Shown: positions 43,527 through 52,413 of the stretch, in pieces | How positions within the stretch are numbered: the stretch's first letter is position 1 | Layout of the letters: every line of letters starts with the position of its first letter | Source of the DNA: Phaeocystidibacter sp965659415 | Lineage (GTDB): Bacteria; Bacteroidota; Bacteroidia; Flavobacteriales; Schleiferiaceae | Assembly (NCBI GenBank): GCA_965659415.1 | Contig: CBFHVA010000004.1 | Span: 109,967-173,966, forward strand | DNA length: 64,000 nt | Direction of reading: 5' to 3' | Program-made: the position numbers and the translations under genes | Notes under the pieces: generated by a model | What the model saw: only the letters and a program-made list of their open reading frames with translations | What the model was told of the DNA's origin: nothing | The model's database searches: none

Positions 43527-45800
43527 ATGGCCAAGAAGAATCAGATAAGAAAGCAAGATATATTGGAGTATCACGAAGGATCTCGCCCAGGTAAGATCGA
43601 AGTGATACCAAGTAAGCCGTCCAATTCTCAGCGCGATTTGAGTATAGCCTATTCGCCAGGTGTTGCAGAGCCTTGTAAGGAAATTGAAAAAGATCCGGAA
43701 GCAGCGTATAAGTACACAGCCAAAGGCAATTTGGTGGCCGTAATTTCGAATGGAACCGCTGTTTTGGGTTTAGGTGATATCGGTCCTCTTGCTAGTAAGC
43801 CGGTTATGGAAGGAAAAGGAGTGCTCTTCAAGATTTTTGCTGACATCGATACCTTTGATCTCGAACTCGACGCCAAGGATCCAGAGACTTTTATTCAAAC
43901 GGTGAAGGCGTTGGGACCCACCTTTGGAGGAATAAATCTAGAGGATATCAAAGCCCCAGATTGCTTTGAAATCGAGCAGCGCCTAAAGGAGGAATTAGAT
44001 ATCCCCGTAATGCACGATGACCAGCATGGTACGGCGATTATTTCTGGCGCAGCGTTGTTGAATGCCCTAGAGATAGTTGAAAAAGGCATTGATAAGGTGA
44101 AGGTGGTTTTCAACGGTGCAGGAGCTTCTGCTGTGAGTTGTGCTTCGCTTTACTTGTCATTGGGAGTAAAGCCGGAGAACTTGTTGATGCTCGACAGTAA
44201 AGGAGTCATTACTACCGATCGTGAATCACTTACTTCGGAAAAGCAGAAGTTTGCTCGAGATACCAAGCTAAACACCTTAGCAGAGGCCGTTGCCGATGCA
44301 GATGTGTTTGTCGGATTGTCAAAAGGCGGTGTACTCACCAAAGAAATGGTGAAAAGCATGGCATCTGAACCGATTGTATTTGCCTTGGCCAACCCGGATC
44401 CAGAAATTGATTATCACGATGCACTTGACGCCCGTGATGATTTAATTATGGCCACAGGGAGAAGTGATAATCCGAATCAGGTGAACAATGTATTGGGCTT
44501 TCCATTCATTTTCAGGGGCGCATTGGATGTGCGAGCTACCAAGATCAATGAAGAAATGAAGCTAGCTGCCACTCATGCGATTGCGCAGTTGGCCAAAGAG
44601 CCCGTTCCAGAGATTGTAAACCTGGCCTATGGCATGCGGAATATGTCCTTTGGTAAGAATTACATCATTCCAAAGCCATTTGACCCAAGGTTAATTTACA
44701 CAGTTGCGATTGCCGTAGCTAAGGCTGCCATTGAGTCGGGTGTTGCTCGTCACGAAATCACCAGTTGGGATCGATATAAGGAAGAGCTTATCAATCGATT
44801 GGGTAGAGATGATAAGTTCATTCGCTTGGCGATGGAAAAGGCTCGAGCCAATCCGCAGCGTGTGGTATTCTCAGAAGCGGACTCATTTAAAATGCTCAAG
44901 GCGGCCCAAATTTCCTTTGAAGAGGGAATTGCACATCCTATTCTTTTAGGAGATGAGGCCAAGATTCGAGAGATCGATGAGAAGTATGACCTGGGCATTT
45001 TGGAAAACATGACCGTGATTGATCCGCGAACACAGCCAGAAAAAGCGCAGGAGTACGCGGAACACCTCTACGAAGATCGAAAGCGTCGCGGAGTTACACT
45101 TTTTGAGGCCAAGCGCCTTATGAAGCGCCGAGATTACTACGGTCCAATGATGGTGAAGCGCGGTGATGCGGATGCCTTTATCACAGGATTGAGTATTCGA
45201 TACCCAAGTGCCGTGCGTCCTATCTTGGAAATTTTAGGTCCTGCCGATCATAAGGGCGTTGCGGGCATGTACATCATGCTCACTAAAAAGGGACCTATTT
45301 TCTTTGCTGATACCACAATCAATCAAGAACCCGACACCGAGGGTATCGTAGATATTGTCTTGGCCGTGGCAGATACTGTGAAGCGTATCAACTTAAAACC
45401 AAAAGTGGCGTTATTGAGTTATTCCAATTTTGGAAGTCACAATGGGAAGGTGCCAACGAAGATGAACCAGGCGGTTCAGAAGCTTCGAGAGATTGATCCC
45501 GATTTAATTGTGGATGGAGAAATGCAAGCCAACTTTGCTGTGAATAATGAACTCTTGAAAGAGGTCTTTCCATTTTCTGACTTGGTAAATCACAAGCCGA
45601 ATATTTTCATCTTCCCAGATTTGGCATCGGGAAATATCTCGTACAAATTGTTGCAATCATTGGGAGCGGCAGAGGCTATTGGGCCTATGCTGATCGGTTT
45701 AGATAAAGCAGCACACGTACTACAAATGGGAGCTAGTGTTCGCGAAATCGTGAACATTGTAGCCATGGCTGTGGTAGATGCTCAAACGCGCAACGAATAA
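43527..45800 (+). CDS. NADP-dependent malic enzyme with C-terminal phosphotransacetylase-like domain
   Basis: Oxidative decarboxylation of malate to pyruvate with reduction of NADP. The 757-residue MaeB-type layout is clear: malic domain (about 1-165; SIAYSPGVAEPC, the metal-binding MHDDQHGTAI), NAD(P)-binding domain (about 165-425; VVFNGAGASAVSC, FALANPDPE) and a phosphotransacetylase-like domain (about 430-757; RVVFSEAD, LLSYSNFGSHNGK, IFPDLASGNISYKLLQ) that is usually regulatory, sensing acetyl-CoA, rather than active. Monocistronic by position. Confidence 0.95.
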   Translation: MAKKNQIRKQDILEYHEGSRPGKIEVIPSKPSNSQRDLSIAYSPGVAEPCKEIEKDPEAAYKYTAKGNLVAVISNGTAVLGLGDIGPLASKPVMEGKGVLFKIFADIDTFDLELDAKDPETFIQTVKALGPTFGGINLEDIKAPDCFEIEQRLKEELDIPVMHDDQHGTAIISGAALLNALEIVEKGIDKVKVVFNGAGASAVSCASLYLSLGVKPENLLMLDSKGVITTDRESLTSEKQKFARDTKLNTLAEAVADADVFVGLSKGGVLTKEMVKSMASEPIVFALANPDPEIDYHDALDARDDLIMATGRSDNPNQVNNVLGFPFIFRGALDVRATKINEEMKLAATHAIAQLAKEPVPEIVNLAYGMRNMSFGKNYIIPKPFDPRLIYTVAIAVAKAAIESGVARHEITSWDRYKEELINRLGRDDKFIRLAMEKARANPQRVVFSEADSFKMLKAAQISFEEGIAHPILLGDEAKIREIDEKYDLGILENMTVIDPRTQPEKAQEYAEHLYEDRKRRGVTLFEAKRLMKRRDYYGPMMVKRGDADAFITGLSIRYPSAVRPILEILGPADHKGVAGMYIMLTKKGPIFFADTTINQEPDTEGIVDIVLAVADTVKRINLKPKVALLSYSNFGSHNGKVPTKMNQAVQKLREIDPDLIVDGEMQANFAVNNELLKEVFPFSDLVNHKPNIFIFPDLASGNISYKLLQSLGAAEAIGPMLIGLDKAAHVLQMGASVREIVNIVAMAVVDAQTRNE

Positions 45801-45840
45801 CACATCCAGCGGTTTACTTGACAAGCGTTGAGAGAAATGA

Positions 45841-46563
45841 TTAGTCGAACACCTTTCCCACACGAACCAATTGCGGTTCGTCAAGCAAGGTGATGTGTCG
45901 ACCTTTCACGTCGATGAGTCCGTCACTTTTGAATTCGGAAATCAAGCGAATAACCGACTCAGTAGCCGTGCCAATCATGTTGGCAATTTCCTCTCTTGTG
46001 AGTGAAATATCGATGGCACCCGTTTCTTCATTGGTGCCAAATTGGATTTTCAACACGAGGAGCACCTCGGCCAATCGTTCGCGAACTGATTTCTGAGCAA
46101 TGTCGGTAATCAGCTTGCCAGCTTCACCGAGTTCATGACAAGCCATTCTCAGAATATTCAAGGAGAACTTGGGATTCTTCTCGAGAAACTCAAAGAGTAC
46201 GTGCTTTGGAATATAGCACGCGTGTAAATCTTCAAGAGCTTCAACCGTAGCTGACAGGGGTTCTTCACTGAGCAGCGAGCGATAACCGACTAAATCACCG
46301 TTTACGGCGAAACGGATGATCTGGTCTTTACCATTTTGACCCATGCGATGCAGCTTGGCCTTCCCTGAATGAATGCAGTACACTCCGTTTGGACGTGATC
46401 CTTCATTCATCAAAACCTGTCCTTTGCGGAATGATGTACAGGCTTTGACGTTGTTCAGCTCTGTAACCTCATCTGGACTCAAGTCCTTTAAAAGGGACAG
46501 GTGGCGTTTGCCGCAGTTGGCACAGTCAAATGGTACCGGGTTGTGTGTGGTCTTGTTGGGCAT
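45841..46563 (-). CDS. Crp/Fnr family transcriptional regulator
   Basis: Transcription factor of 240 residues: cyclic-nucleotide-binding-type beta barrel (about 25-145) and C-terminal winged helix with the recognition segment LTREEIANMIGTATESVIRLISEFKSDGLI. It has N-terminal FDCANCGKRH, reminiscent of the FNR cysteine cluster, plus further Cys at about 42, 63, 117 and 139, so oxygen or redox sensing is plausible. It is divergent from ccoI, whose products serve cbb3 oxidase, a common FNR target. A perfect -7 box TATCTTTG ends 5 nt before its ATG. Confidence 0.88.
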   Translation of the reverse strand: MPNKTTHNPVPFDCANCGKRHLSLLKDLSPDEVTELNNVKACTSFRKGQVLMNEGSRPNGVYCIHSGKAKLHRMGQNGKDQIIRFAVNGDLVGYRSLLSEEPLSATVEALEDLHACYIPKHVLFEFLEKNPKFSLNILRMACHELGEAGKLITDIAQKSVRERLAEVLLVLKIQFGTNEETGAIDISLTREEIANMIGTATESVIRLISEFKSDGLIDVKGRHITLLDEPQLVRVGKVFD

Positions 46564-46568
46564 ACATC

Positions 46569-46576
46569 CAAAGATA
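46569..46576 (-). promoter_or_regulatory. -7 box TATCTTTG, 5 nt before the Crp/Fnr start
   Basis: Perfect TAnnTTTG match. I looked for a TTGAT-N4-ATCAA FNR site in the 117-bp divergent interval and saw none. Confidence 0.55.
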
Positions 46577-46680
46577 AAAATTGTTCGTTTTACCTCATAT
46601 TATTTTTTCGTTTGGGTGACGAATATCATGGTATACCTGAATGTGTGTTCCGATTTTTGAGTAATTCTTTCAGAAGAGAT

Positions 46681-49107
46681 ATGTCGAAGGAAATGAAATG
46701 TGACCACTGTGGAGCCTCTTGCTCAACTCAGATTACGCTTGACGACAAAGTGTTTTGTTGCCATGGTTGTAAGTCCGTGTACACCTTACTTTGGGCCAAT
46801 GGCATGGAGTCATTTTATCATCGGCAGGATAAGCCGGGTAAGCCCGTTGAAGAAGGAGCGGATTTTGATTTTCTTGAGAATGCTGAAATCGCAGATCAGG
46901 TTCTTGATTTCTCTGATGGTAAAATCGGCGTAGTTCGCCTCTTCCTTCCCGCTATCCATTGCAGCGCCTGTTTGTGGTTGCTAGAACGATTACACAAGAT
47001 CCACCCCTCGGTAATCACCGTTCGCGTTGAGTTCAGTAAGAGAATGGCCCATATCCGTTTCCGACACGACAAGATGAGTCTGAAAGAACTTGCGGAACTA
47101 CTGCGCAACGTGGGGTATCCGCCGCATATCCGCCTCAAGGATGGTGAAGAGAATACACAGAAAAGTGCCAAAGACAAGCGACCCATATATCAATTTGGTA
47201 TTGCTGCGTTCGCCTTCGGGAACATCATGCTCATGGCTTTACCTGAGTATTTTTATCCGGATGATGAGAGTTTGATGCGTTATGCGACATTCTTCAGATG
47301 GTTGAGTTGGGGATTGATTTTACCTGTAATTGGCTACAGCGCACGTGATTATTTTGATACGGCTCTTCGCGGTATACAACTCAAAAGAATCAACATTGAT
47401 CAACCCATTGCCTTAGGAATTACAGCGCTGTTTCTACAAAGTACATATGAGATTGCAACCGGCGTAGGGAGCGGCTATTTAGACTCATTGGCTGGGCTTT
47501 TGTTTTTCTTATTGCTTGGTAAACTCTTCCAACGGAAAACGTATGAGTCGCTATCTTTTGAACGTGACTATAAGAGTTATTTCCCCTTGGGTATTACCGT
47601 TGTGAATGACGACGACGAAGAGGTGGTGCCGGTCCAGAAATTAGAAAAGGGACAACGGATATACATTCGTAACGAAGAAATCATTCCCGTTGATGGAGTT
47701 ATTCTCAAAGGTGAGCCCCTCATTGATAATGCCTTTGTAACGGGTGAATCTACTCCTGAGCAAAAACAAATTGGCGATCGTGTTTTTGCCGGAGGTAAAC
47801 AATGTGGAGGTGCTTTAGAAGTCTTGGTGGAGAAGCCCATGGATCAGAGCTACCTCACCCAACTTTGGAACAATCAGAATTATGATGGCGAACGAAAAGA
47901 TCGGTTTCAAAACCTGACCGACCGTGTATCGAAGTACTTTGTTGTGGTGATTGTTGCGCTCGCTTTTTCGGCCTTTGGATATTGGTATTTTAGTGCAGGT
48001 TTGGTAGTTGCTATTCAGGTGTTTACGGCGGTTCTAATTGTAGCTTGTCCGTGTGCCCTGGCTCTCAGCGCTCCGTTTGCCAACGGCCATGCCTTGCGAT
48101 TAATGGGAAGAAAAGGCCTATACCTCAAAAGGGCCGAAGTGGTAGAAGGCATTGCTGAAATCGACAAAGTGGTTTGGGACAAAACGGGTACACTCACCAG
48201 TGTGGCTGAAAGTCGAGTGGAATGGGCGGGTGAGAAATTGTCGGACTCCGACCATCAGGTGATTTCGAGTTTCATGAAATCGTCTAAACATCCCCTAAGT
48301 TCTAGAATCTCGGCTTGGCTTGGGCATACCTATGAAGATCAGTCCTTGGAAGATTACCAGGAGGTGGTTGGCAAGGGCGTACAGGGCAAATTTGATGGAG
48401 CATTCTGGAAGCTGGGTTCGGGTAAATGGCTTGAGCAACATGACCCAGCCACTCCGAATGCCAGTATGGTTTACGTGAAGAAGGATGAAGCTATACTTGG
48501 TCACTTTACCATTTATCACGCCTTCCGTAGTTCTGCTGAGGAGGTAATACAAAAACTTTCAAAACATGTGGGGCAAACCTTGGTTACTGGCGACGATAAC
48601 GGCGAGGAACGCGCGCTTCGAGCCCTATTTGGTTCCGAGGTAAAATTGAAATTCAAGCAATCTCCTACGGATAAGTTGAGCGCCATTTCCAATATGCAGC
48701 AGTTTGGATATCGAGTAGCCATGATAGGTGATGGATTGAACGATGCAGGAGCTTTGCATCAAGCCGAGGTAGGCATCAGTATCGCGGAGGATATTAACAA
48801 CTTTACACCAGCCAGCGATGCCATTTTGAAGTCTTCCAGCTTCGGACGTCTTCCTGAGTTTTTCCGACTTGCTCGTTACACCAAGCGCATCATTTATTGG
48901 AGCTTCGGACTTTCATTCTTGTACAATATCGTGGGTTTGAGCTTTGCACTGACAGGCGTTCTCAGTCCTTTGCTTTCAGCCGTATTAATGCCGTTGAGCT
49001 CCATTACGGTGGTCACCTTTGTTTCGGTGATGGTCAATCGCTTCCGGTTTACTCAAAAAGAAAAGCCAGCTCTAGCCGAAGCTGAACTGGCTCTTGATCT
49101 TAAGTAA
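46681..49107 (+). CDS. ccoI: Heavy-metal P-type ATPase, CcoI/FixI-like copper exporter
   Basis: Copper-transporting P1B ATPase thought to supply copper for cbb3-type cytochrome oxidase. The ATG at 46681 gives 808 residues; 60 further upstream codons overlap the divergent regulator and are rejected. N-terminal Cys-rich metal-binding part (CDHCGASC, CCHGC), HMA-like domain with CSAC (residue about 98), transmembrane CPC in VACPCALALS, phosphorylation DKTGT, and hinge GDGLNDAGAL. No ccoS or ccoNOP follows; the next gene is yqeY on the other strand, so this copy is isolated from the oxidase operon. Confidence 0.88.
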   Translation: MSKEMKCDHCGASCSTQITLDDKVFCCHGCKSVYTLLWANGMESFYHRQDKPGKPVEEGADFDFLENAEIADQVLDFSDGKIGVVRLFLPAIHCSACLWLLERLHKIHPSVITVRVEFSKRMAHIRFRHDKMSLKELAELLRNVGYPPHIRLKDGEENTQKSAKDKRPIYQFGIAAFAFGNIMLMALPEYFYPDDESLMRYATFFRWLSWGLILPVIGYSARDYFDTALRGIQLKRINIDQPIALGITALFLQSTYEIATGVGSGYLDSLAGLLFFLLLGKLFQRKTYESLSFERDYKSYFPLGITVVNDDDEEVVPVQKLEKGQRIYIRNEEIIPVDGVILKGEPLIDNAFVTGESTPEQKQIGDRVFAGGKQCGGALEVLVEKPMDQSYLTQLWNNQNYDGERKDRFQNLTDRVSKYFVVVIVALAFSAFGYWYFSAGLVVAIQVFTAVLIVACPCALALSAPFANGHALRLMGRKGLYLKRAEVVEGIAEIDKVVWDKTGTLTSVAESRVEWAGEKLSDSDHQVISSFMKSSKHPLSSRISAWLGHTYEDQSLEDYQEVVGKGVQGKFDGAFWKLGSGKWLEQHDPATPNASMVYVKKDEAILGHFTIYHAFRSSAEEVIQKLSKHVGQTLVTGDDNGEERALRALFGSEVKLKFKQSPTDKLSAISNMQQFGYRVAMIGDGLNDAGALHQAEVGISIAEDINNFTPASDAILKSSSFGRLPEFFRLARYTKRIIYWSFGLSFLYNIVGLSFALTGVLSPLLSAVLMPLSSITVVTFVSVMVNRFRFTQKEKPALAEAELALDLK

Positions 49108-49118
49108 ATCGGGATTCC

Positions 49119-49568
49119 TTACTGCAACTGAGCACGTACTTCAGCGGCAATAGCCTTGCCTTCTGCCTTGCCTGAAAGTTTGCCTGTTGCAGCGCCCATC
49201 ACTTTCCCCATATCACCCATGCCTTGAGCACCGGTTTGCGCAATGATTTCGGCAATGGCGGCTTTTAGCTCTTCCGGCGACATCATTTCGGGTAAATATT
49301 TGGCGATAATTTCTGACTGAGACTCCTCGGTTACGGCCAAATCATCGCGGTTTTGCTCGCGGTAAATGGCGGCGGCGTCATCGCGTTGCTTTTTCAACTT
49401 TTGGAGAAGTTTCATACCATCTTCATCCTTAAACTCTCCACCTGAACCGGCTTCGGTTTTGGCATTTAATATAGCTGCTCGAATGGCTCGGATGGCCTCT
49501 AGCGTATCTCTATCCTTGGCCTTCATGGCCGTTTTCATATCTGTGGTAATGCGTTCTTCTAGTGTCAT
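49119..49568 (-). CDS. GatB/YqeY domain-containing protein
   Basis: 149-residue cytosolic protein of the YqeY family, related to the tail domain of GatB, the amidotransferase subunit that corrects misacylated tRNA; stand-alone YqeY has no established role. Typical features: KAMKAKDRDTLEAIRAIRAAILNAK, AKYLPEMMSPEELKAAI, and the Gly/Met-rich GAQGMGDMGKVMGAA with GKAEGKAI. A perfect -7 box TACCTTTG ends 4 nt before the ATG. Confidence 0.93.
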   Translation of the reverse strand: MTLEERITTDMKTAMKAKDRDTLEAIRAIRAAILNAKTEAGSGGEFKDEDGMKLLQKLKKQRDDAAAIYREQNRDDLAVTEESQSEIIAKYLPEMMSPEELKAAIAEIIAQTGAQGMGDMGKVMGAATGKLSGKAEGKAIAAEVRAQLQ

Positions 49569-49572
49569 GGTT

Positions 49573-49580
49573 CAAAGGTA
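49573..49580 (-). promoter_or_regulatory. -7 box TACCTTTG, 4 nt before the YqeY start
   Basis: Perfect TAnnTTTG match ending 4 nt before the ATG at 49568. Confidence 0.55.
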
Positions 49581-49724
49581 CGGAGAAGGCGGGAGAAATG
49601 TCAGGAGGTTGAGATGTTACAATGGCTTACTGTCCCATCCAACTTTGTCCTATAAAAATAGAAAAAGCCAAAACTTTTCAGCTTTGATCCGCTAGCCGTT
49701 GGAAAGAGGGGCAGGATTGCCTTC

Positions 49725-49740
49725 TCCGCCTACCGGCGGA
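49725..49740. repeat. Hairpin TCCGCC-TACC-GGCGGA
   Basis: Perfect 6-bp stem with a 4-nt loop; an outer GCCT/AGGC pair extends it. Same stem as at 49890 and 53453, and nearly the same at 53589. Confidence 0.6.
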
Positions 49741-49856
49741 TCAGGCCGTCCTCGAAATGGGTGCTTTACTAGAAAAAGCACGAATCTCGCTCCGCTCACT
49801 TCTGCTTTTTTCATTCACCCCCCCCCTTTCGCTCAAGTAAACTTGGCTCAGGGTGT

Positions 49857-49885
49857 AAATGAAAAAAGCCTCGAAGCAAATGCTT
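49857..49885. repeat. 29-bp direct repeat, upstream copy of the tRNA-fMet terminator half
   Basis: Identical over 29 bp to 49932-49960, which forms one arm and the loop of the tRNA terminator. The copy is orphaned: the matching arm is missing and it runs into a TCCGCC hairpin. Confidence 0.75.
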
Positions 49886-49889
49886 TTGG

Positions 49890-49905
49890 TCCGCCAGCCG
49901 GCGGA
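49890..49905. repeat. Hairpin TCCGCC-AGCC-GGCGGA
   Basis: Perfect 6-bp stem, loop AGCC; second local member of the TCCGCC-N4-GGCGGA family, located between the two 29-bp repeats. Confidence 0.6.
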
Positions 49906-49934
49906 TAAGAGCCCGATGAGTTATTCTGTAGAAA

Positions 49935-49970
49935 TGAAAAAAGCCTCGAAGCAAATGCTTCAAGGCTTTT
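49935..49970 (-). terminator. Rho-independent terminator of the initiator tRNA
   Basis: On the minus strand a stem of AAAAGCCTTGAAGCA with TGCTTCGAGGCTTTT (one wobble), loop TTT, ending in a T run. It lies 6 nt beyond the tRNA 3' end. Confidence 0.85.
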
Positions 49971-49975
49971 CCTAG

Positions 49976-50048
<73 letters not shown>

Positions 50049-50147
50049 ATATATGTTTGACGGCCTAAAAGGCTTGTCTTCGTTGTTGGGAGGGCAAATG
50101 TAAGACGACTTTTTGAACAGGACAAGGGTTGGTGAAGTTTTATACAA

Positions 50148-51023
50148 CTAGTAGCCGAACTGCTTCAATTTGCGCTGATCATCGCGCCAATCCTTATTCA
50201 CCTTTACAAAGAGCTCCAAGTATATTTTCTTCTGGAAGAATGTTTCCATTTCCATGCGAGCTTCTGTTCCCACCTTCTTTAAGCTGGAACCCTTGTGACC
50301 AATGATAATGCCTTTTTGTGATTCCCGGGCTACCAAAATCACCGAACGAATGCGAATGATCTCTTCCTCTTCCTTAAATTCGTCGATGTTCACCTCAACG
50401 GAATATGGCACTTCCTTTTTGTAGTTCATCAAAATCTTCTCGCGGATGATTTCAGATGCTACAAAACGCTCCGTACGATCAGTCAACTGATCCTTTCCGA
50501 AATACGGCGGCGATTCAGGTAGTAAATCGACGATGCGCTCGAGCAGGTAATCGGTGTTGAATCCATTCAAGGCACTCAATGGAATGATTTCCGCTTCCGC
50601 AAATTCCGCTTTCCAATAGGCCACTTCTTCCTCGAGCTTGTCTTGGTCAATCCGGTCAATTTTATTCAAACAAATCAACAACGGTGTATTCGTTTTCTTG
50701 AGCTGCGCATAGAACTTTTCGTCCTTCAAGGCTCTTTCACCCACCTCAATTAAATAGATGAAAATATCAGCATCCTCAAAGGCAGATGATACAAACTGCA
50801 TCATTGATTCCTGCAGCGCATAGGCAGGTTTGATCACTCCCGGCGTGTCCGAAAATACAATCTGATAATCCTCTTCGTTGAGAATGCCCATAATGCGATG
50901 TCGGGTAGTCTGTGCCTTCGGTGATATAATCGAAAGACGCTCACCGAGCATAGCATTCATGGTGGTGGACTTCCCCACATTTGGGTTGCCAATGATATTT
51001 ACAAATCCTGATTTATGTGCCAT
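50148..51023 (-). CDS. era: GTPase Era
   Basis: Essential GTPase binding the 3' end of 16S rRNA and assisting 30S maturation (291 residues). G1 GNPNVGKST, G2/G3 TTRHRIMG and SDTPGV, G4 NKIDRID, then the C-terminal KH domain with ESQKGIIIGHKGSSLKKVGTEAR. Divergent from der; the two starts are 78 bp apart, and each has a perfect -7 box. Confidence 0.97.
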   Translation of the reverse strand: MAHKSGFVNIIGNPNVGKSTTMNAMLGERLSIISPKAQTTRHRIMGILNEEDYQIVFSDTPGVIKPAYALQESMMQFVSSAFEDADIFIYLIEVGERALKDEKFYAQLKKTNTPLLICLNKIDRIDQDKLEEEVAYWKAEFAEAEIIPLSALNGFNTDYLLERIVDLLPESPPYFGKDQLTDRTERFVASEIIREKILMNYKKEVPYSVEVNIDEFKEEEEIIRIRSVILVARESQKGIIIGHKGSSLKKVGTEARMEMETFFQKKIYLELFVKVNKDWRDDQRKLKQFGY

Positions 51024-51027
51024 ATGG

Positions 51028-51035
51028 CAAAGGTA
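51028..51035 (-). promoter_or_regulatory. -7 box TACCTTTG, 4 nt before the era start
   Basis: Perfect TAnnTTTG match ending 4 nt before the ATG at 51023. Confidence 0.55.
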
Positions 51036-51074
51036 GGGAACTGGTTAATAGTGACTAGTGACCAAAGACTTTCA

Positions 51075-51082
51075 TACCTTTG
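51075..51082 (+). promoter_or_regulatory. -7 box TACCTTTG upstream of der
   Basis: Perfect TAnnTTTG match 18 nt before the ATG at 51101; it makes the longer open frame from 51080 unlikely because that start lies inside the box. Confidence 0.5.
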
Positions 51083-51100
51083 CCCACTGAGAAAATTAGC

Positions 51101-52411
51101 ATGTCAAACATCGTTGCCATTGTAGGTCGTCCCAATGTGGGTAAATCGACTCTTTTTAACCGACTCGTTCAACGTCGAGAGGCCATTACAGACAGTGTTG
51201 CTGGGGTAACCCGCGACCGACATTATGGCCGTGTAGATTGGACCGGTAGGGAGTTTTCGATCATCGATACCGGTGGTTATGTGGAAGGTTCAGATGATAT
51301 TTTTGAAGGTGAAATTCGCCGTCAGGTTCGTTTGGCTATTGATGAATGCAATCTCATCCTCTTTGTTGTAGATGTGGAAACGGGCCTGACCGATTTCGAC
51401 AAGGAAATTGCCGATTTACTTCGTCGAACGAAGAAGAAAATCATCCTTGTAGCTAATAAAGTGGACAACTCCTCTCGATTGGCCGATTCAGCTGATTTCT
51501 ACCAACTCGGGATGGGTGAGCCATTTGGTATCAGTTCCATTAATGGTTCAGGCACTGGAGACCTTCTTGATAAGGTGGTTGCTGAGCTTCCAGCGGAGCA
51601 GGATACAGAAGACGAAGAAAGCGGCTTGCCAAAATTGGCCATTGTGGGTCGACCTAATGTAGGTAAGTCAAGTCTCGTGAACGCAATGTTCGAGGAAGAG
51701 CGAAACATCGTTACAGATATTTCAGGAACCACTCGTGATACGGTGAACACCCGTTTCACCAAATTTGGAATGGACTTCGTTCTACTGGATACCGCGGGCT
51801 TGCGCAAAAAGACGCGGGTAAACGAAGATTTGGAGTTTTATTCTGTCATGCGTTCTGTTCGCACCATTGAAAACAGCGACGTTTGTATGCTCGTCTTGGA
51901 CGCAACTTTGGGGGTTGAGGCGCAAGACTTGGCCATCTTCAATTTGATTCAAAAGAATCGCAAGGGAGTGGTTGTGCTTGTCAATAAATGGGATCTTTTG
52001 GATAAAGAAACCAACACCATGCGCGATTTCGAGGCCATGGTACGCAAGCGTTTTGCTCCTTTCGTGGACATCCCCATTTTCTTTACTTCCGCTTTAACAA
52101 AGCAGCGCGTCCTGAAAGCAGTGGAGGAGTCGATGGACGTATATGTGCGCCGTGTAGAAAAAATCTCTACGAGCAAATTGATGGATAAACTACTCCCGAT
52201 TTTGAAAGACAACCCGCCGCCAATGACAAAAGGCAAGGAGATCAAAATCAAGTTTATCACGATGCTGCCAACACACGCACCGACCTTCGCGATTTACGCC
52301 AACTTGCCGCAGTACATTAAGGAGCCATATAAAAGGTACGTGGAGAACCAGATGAGAAAGATCTTTAATCTCACGGGAGTACCTGTGCAGATTTTCTTCC
52401 GAAAGAAGTAG
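51101..52411 (+). CDS. der: Ribosome biogenesis GTPase Der (EngA)
   Basis: Double-G-domain GTPase needed for 50S subunit assembly (436 residues from the ATG at 51101). First G domain: GRPNVGKSTLFNRL, DTGGY, NKVD. Second: GRPNVGKSSLVNAM, DTAGLRKK, NKWD. C-terminal KH-like domain with LPTHAPTFAIYANLPQYIKEPYKRYVENQMR. Positioned between divergent era and convergent gldA, whose stop is 3 bp from its own. Confidence 0.97.
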   Translation: MSNIVAIVGRPNVGKSTLFNRLVQRREAITDSVAGVTRDRHYGRVDWTGREFSIIDTGGYVEGSDDIFEGEIRRQVRLAIDECNLILFVVDVETGLTDFDKEIADLLRRTKKKIILVANKVDNSSRLADSADFYQLGMGEPFGISSINGSGTGDLLDKVVAELPAEQDTEDEESGLPKLAIVGRPNVGKSSLVNAMFEEERNIVTDISGTTRDTVNTRFTKFGMDFVLLDTAGLRKKTRVNEDLEFYSVMRSVRTIENSDVCMLVLDATLGVEAQDLAIFNLIQKNRKGVVVLVNKWDLLDKETNTMRDFEAMVRKRFAPFVDIPIFFTSALTKQRVLKAVEESMDVYVRRVEKISTSKLMDKLLPILKDNPPPMTKGKEIKIKFITMLPTHAPTFAIYANLPQYIKEPYKRYVENQMRKIFNLTGVPVQIFFRKK

Positions 52412-52413
52412 TC

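Larger units (their letters stand above)
49569..49975. other. Gene-free region with nested inverted repeats beside the initiator tRNA
   Basis: 407 bp without a convincing gene. Contents: two TCCGCC-N4-GGCGGA hairpins; GTGCTTT...AAAGCAC and AAAAAGCA...TGCTTTTT inverted repeats at about 49768-49812; and two 29-bp copies of the tRNA terminator half. The stretch 49770-49815 read on the plus strand (CTAGAAAAAGC ... GCTTTTTTCATT) resembles the tRNA terminator flank (CTAGGAAAAGC ... GCTTTTTTCATT), a possible third, inverted and decayed copy. Confidence 0.5.

Noticed and set aside
46501..46680. 60-residue N-terminal extension of the CcoI-like ATPase
   Set aside because: It overlaps the divergent Crp/Fnr gene and its promoter; MSKEMKCDHCG is the normal family start.
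46564..46680. FNR binding site between the regulator and ccoI
   Set aside because: No TTGAT-N4-ATCAA or close variant; the nearest (TTGAG...TTTCA) lacks symmetry.
49699..49908. 69-residue plus-strand frame (GLPSPPTGGSGRPRN...)
   Set aside because: Made of hairpin repeats and a poly-C run in a region with no promoter; no family.
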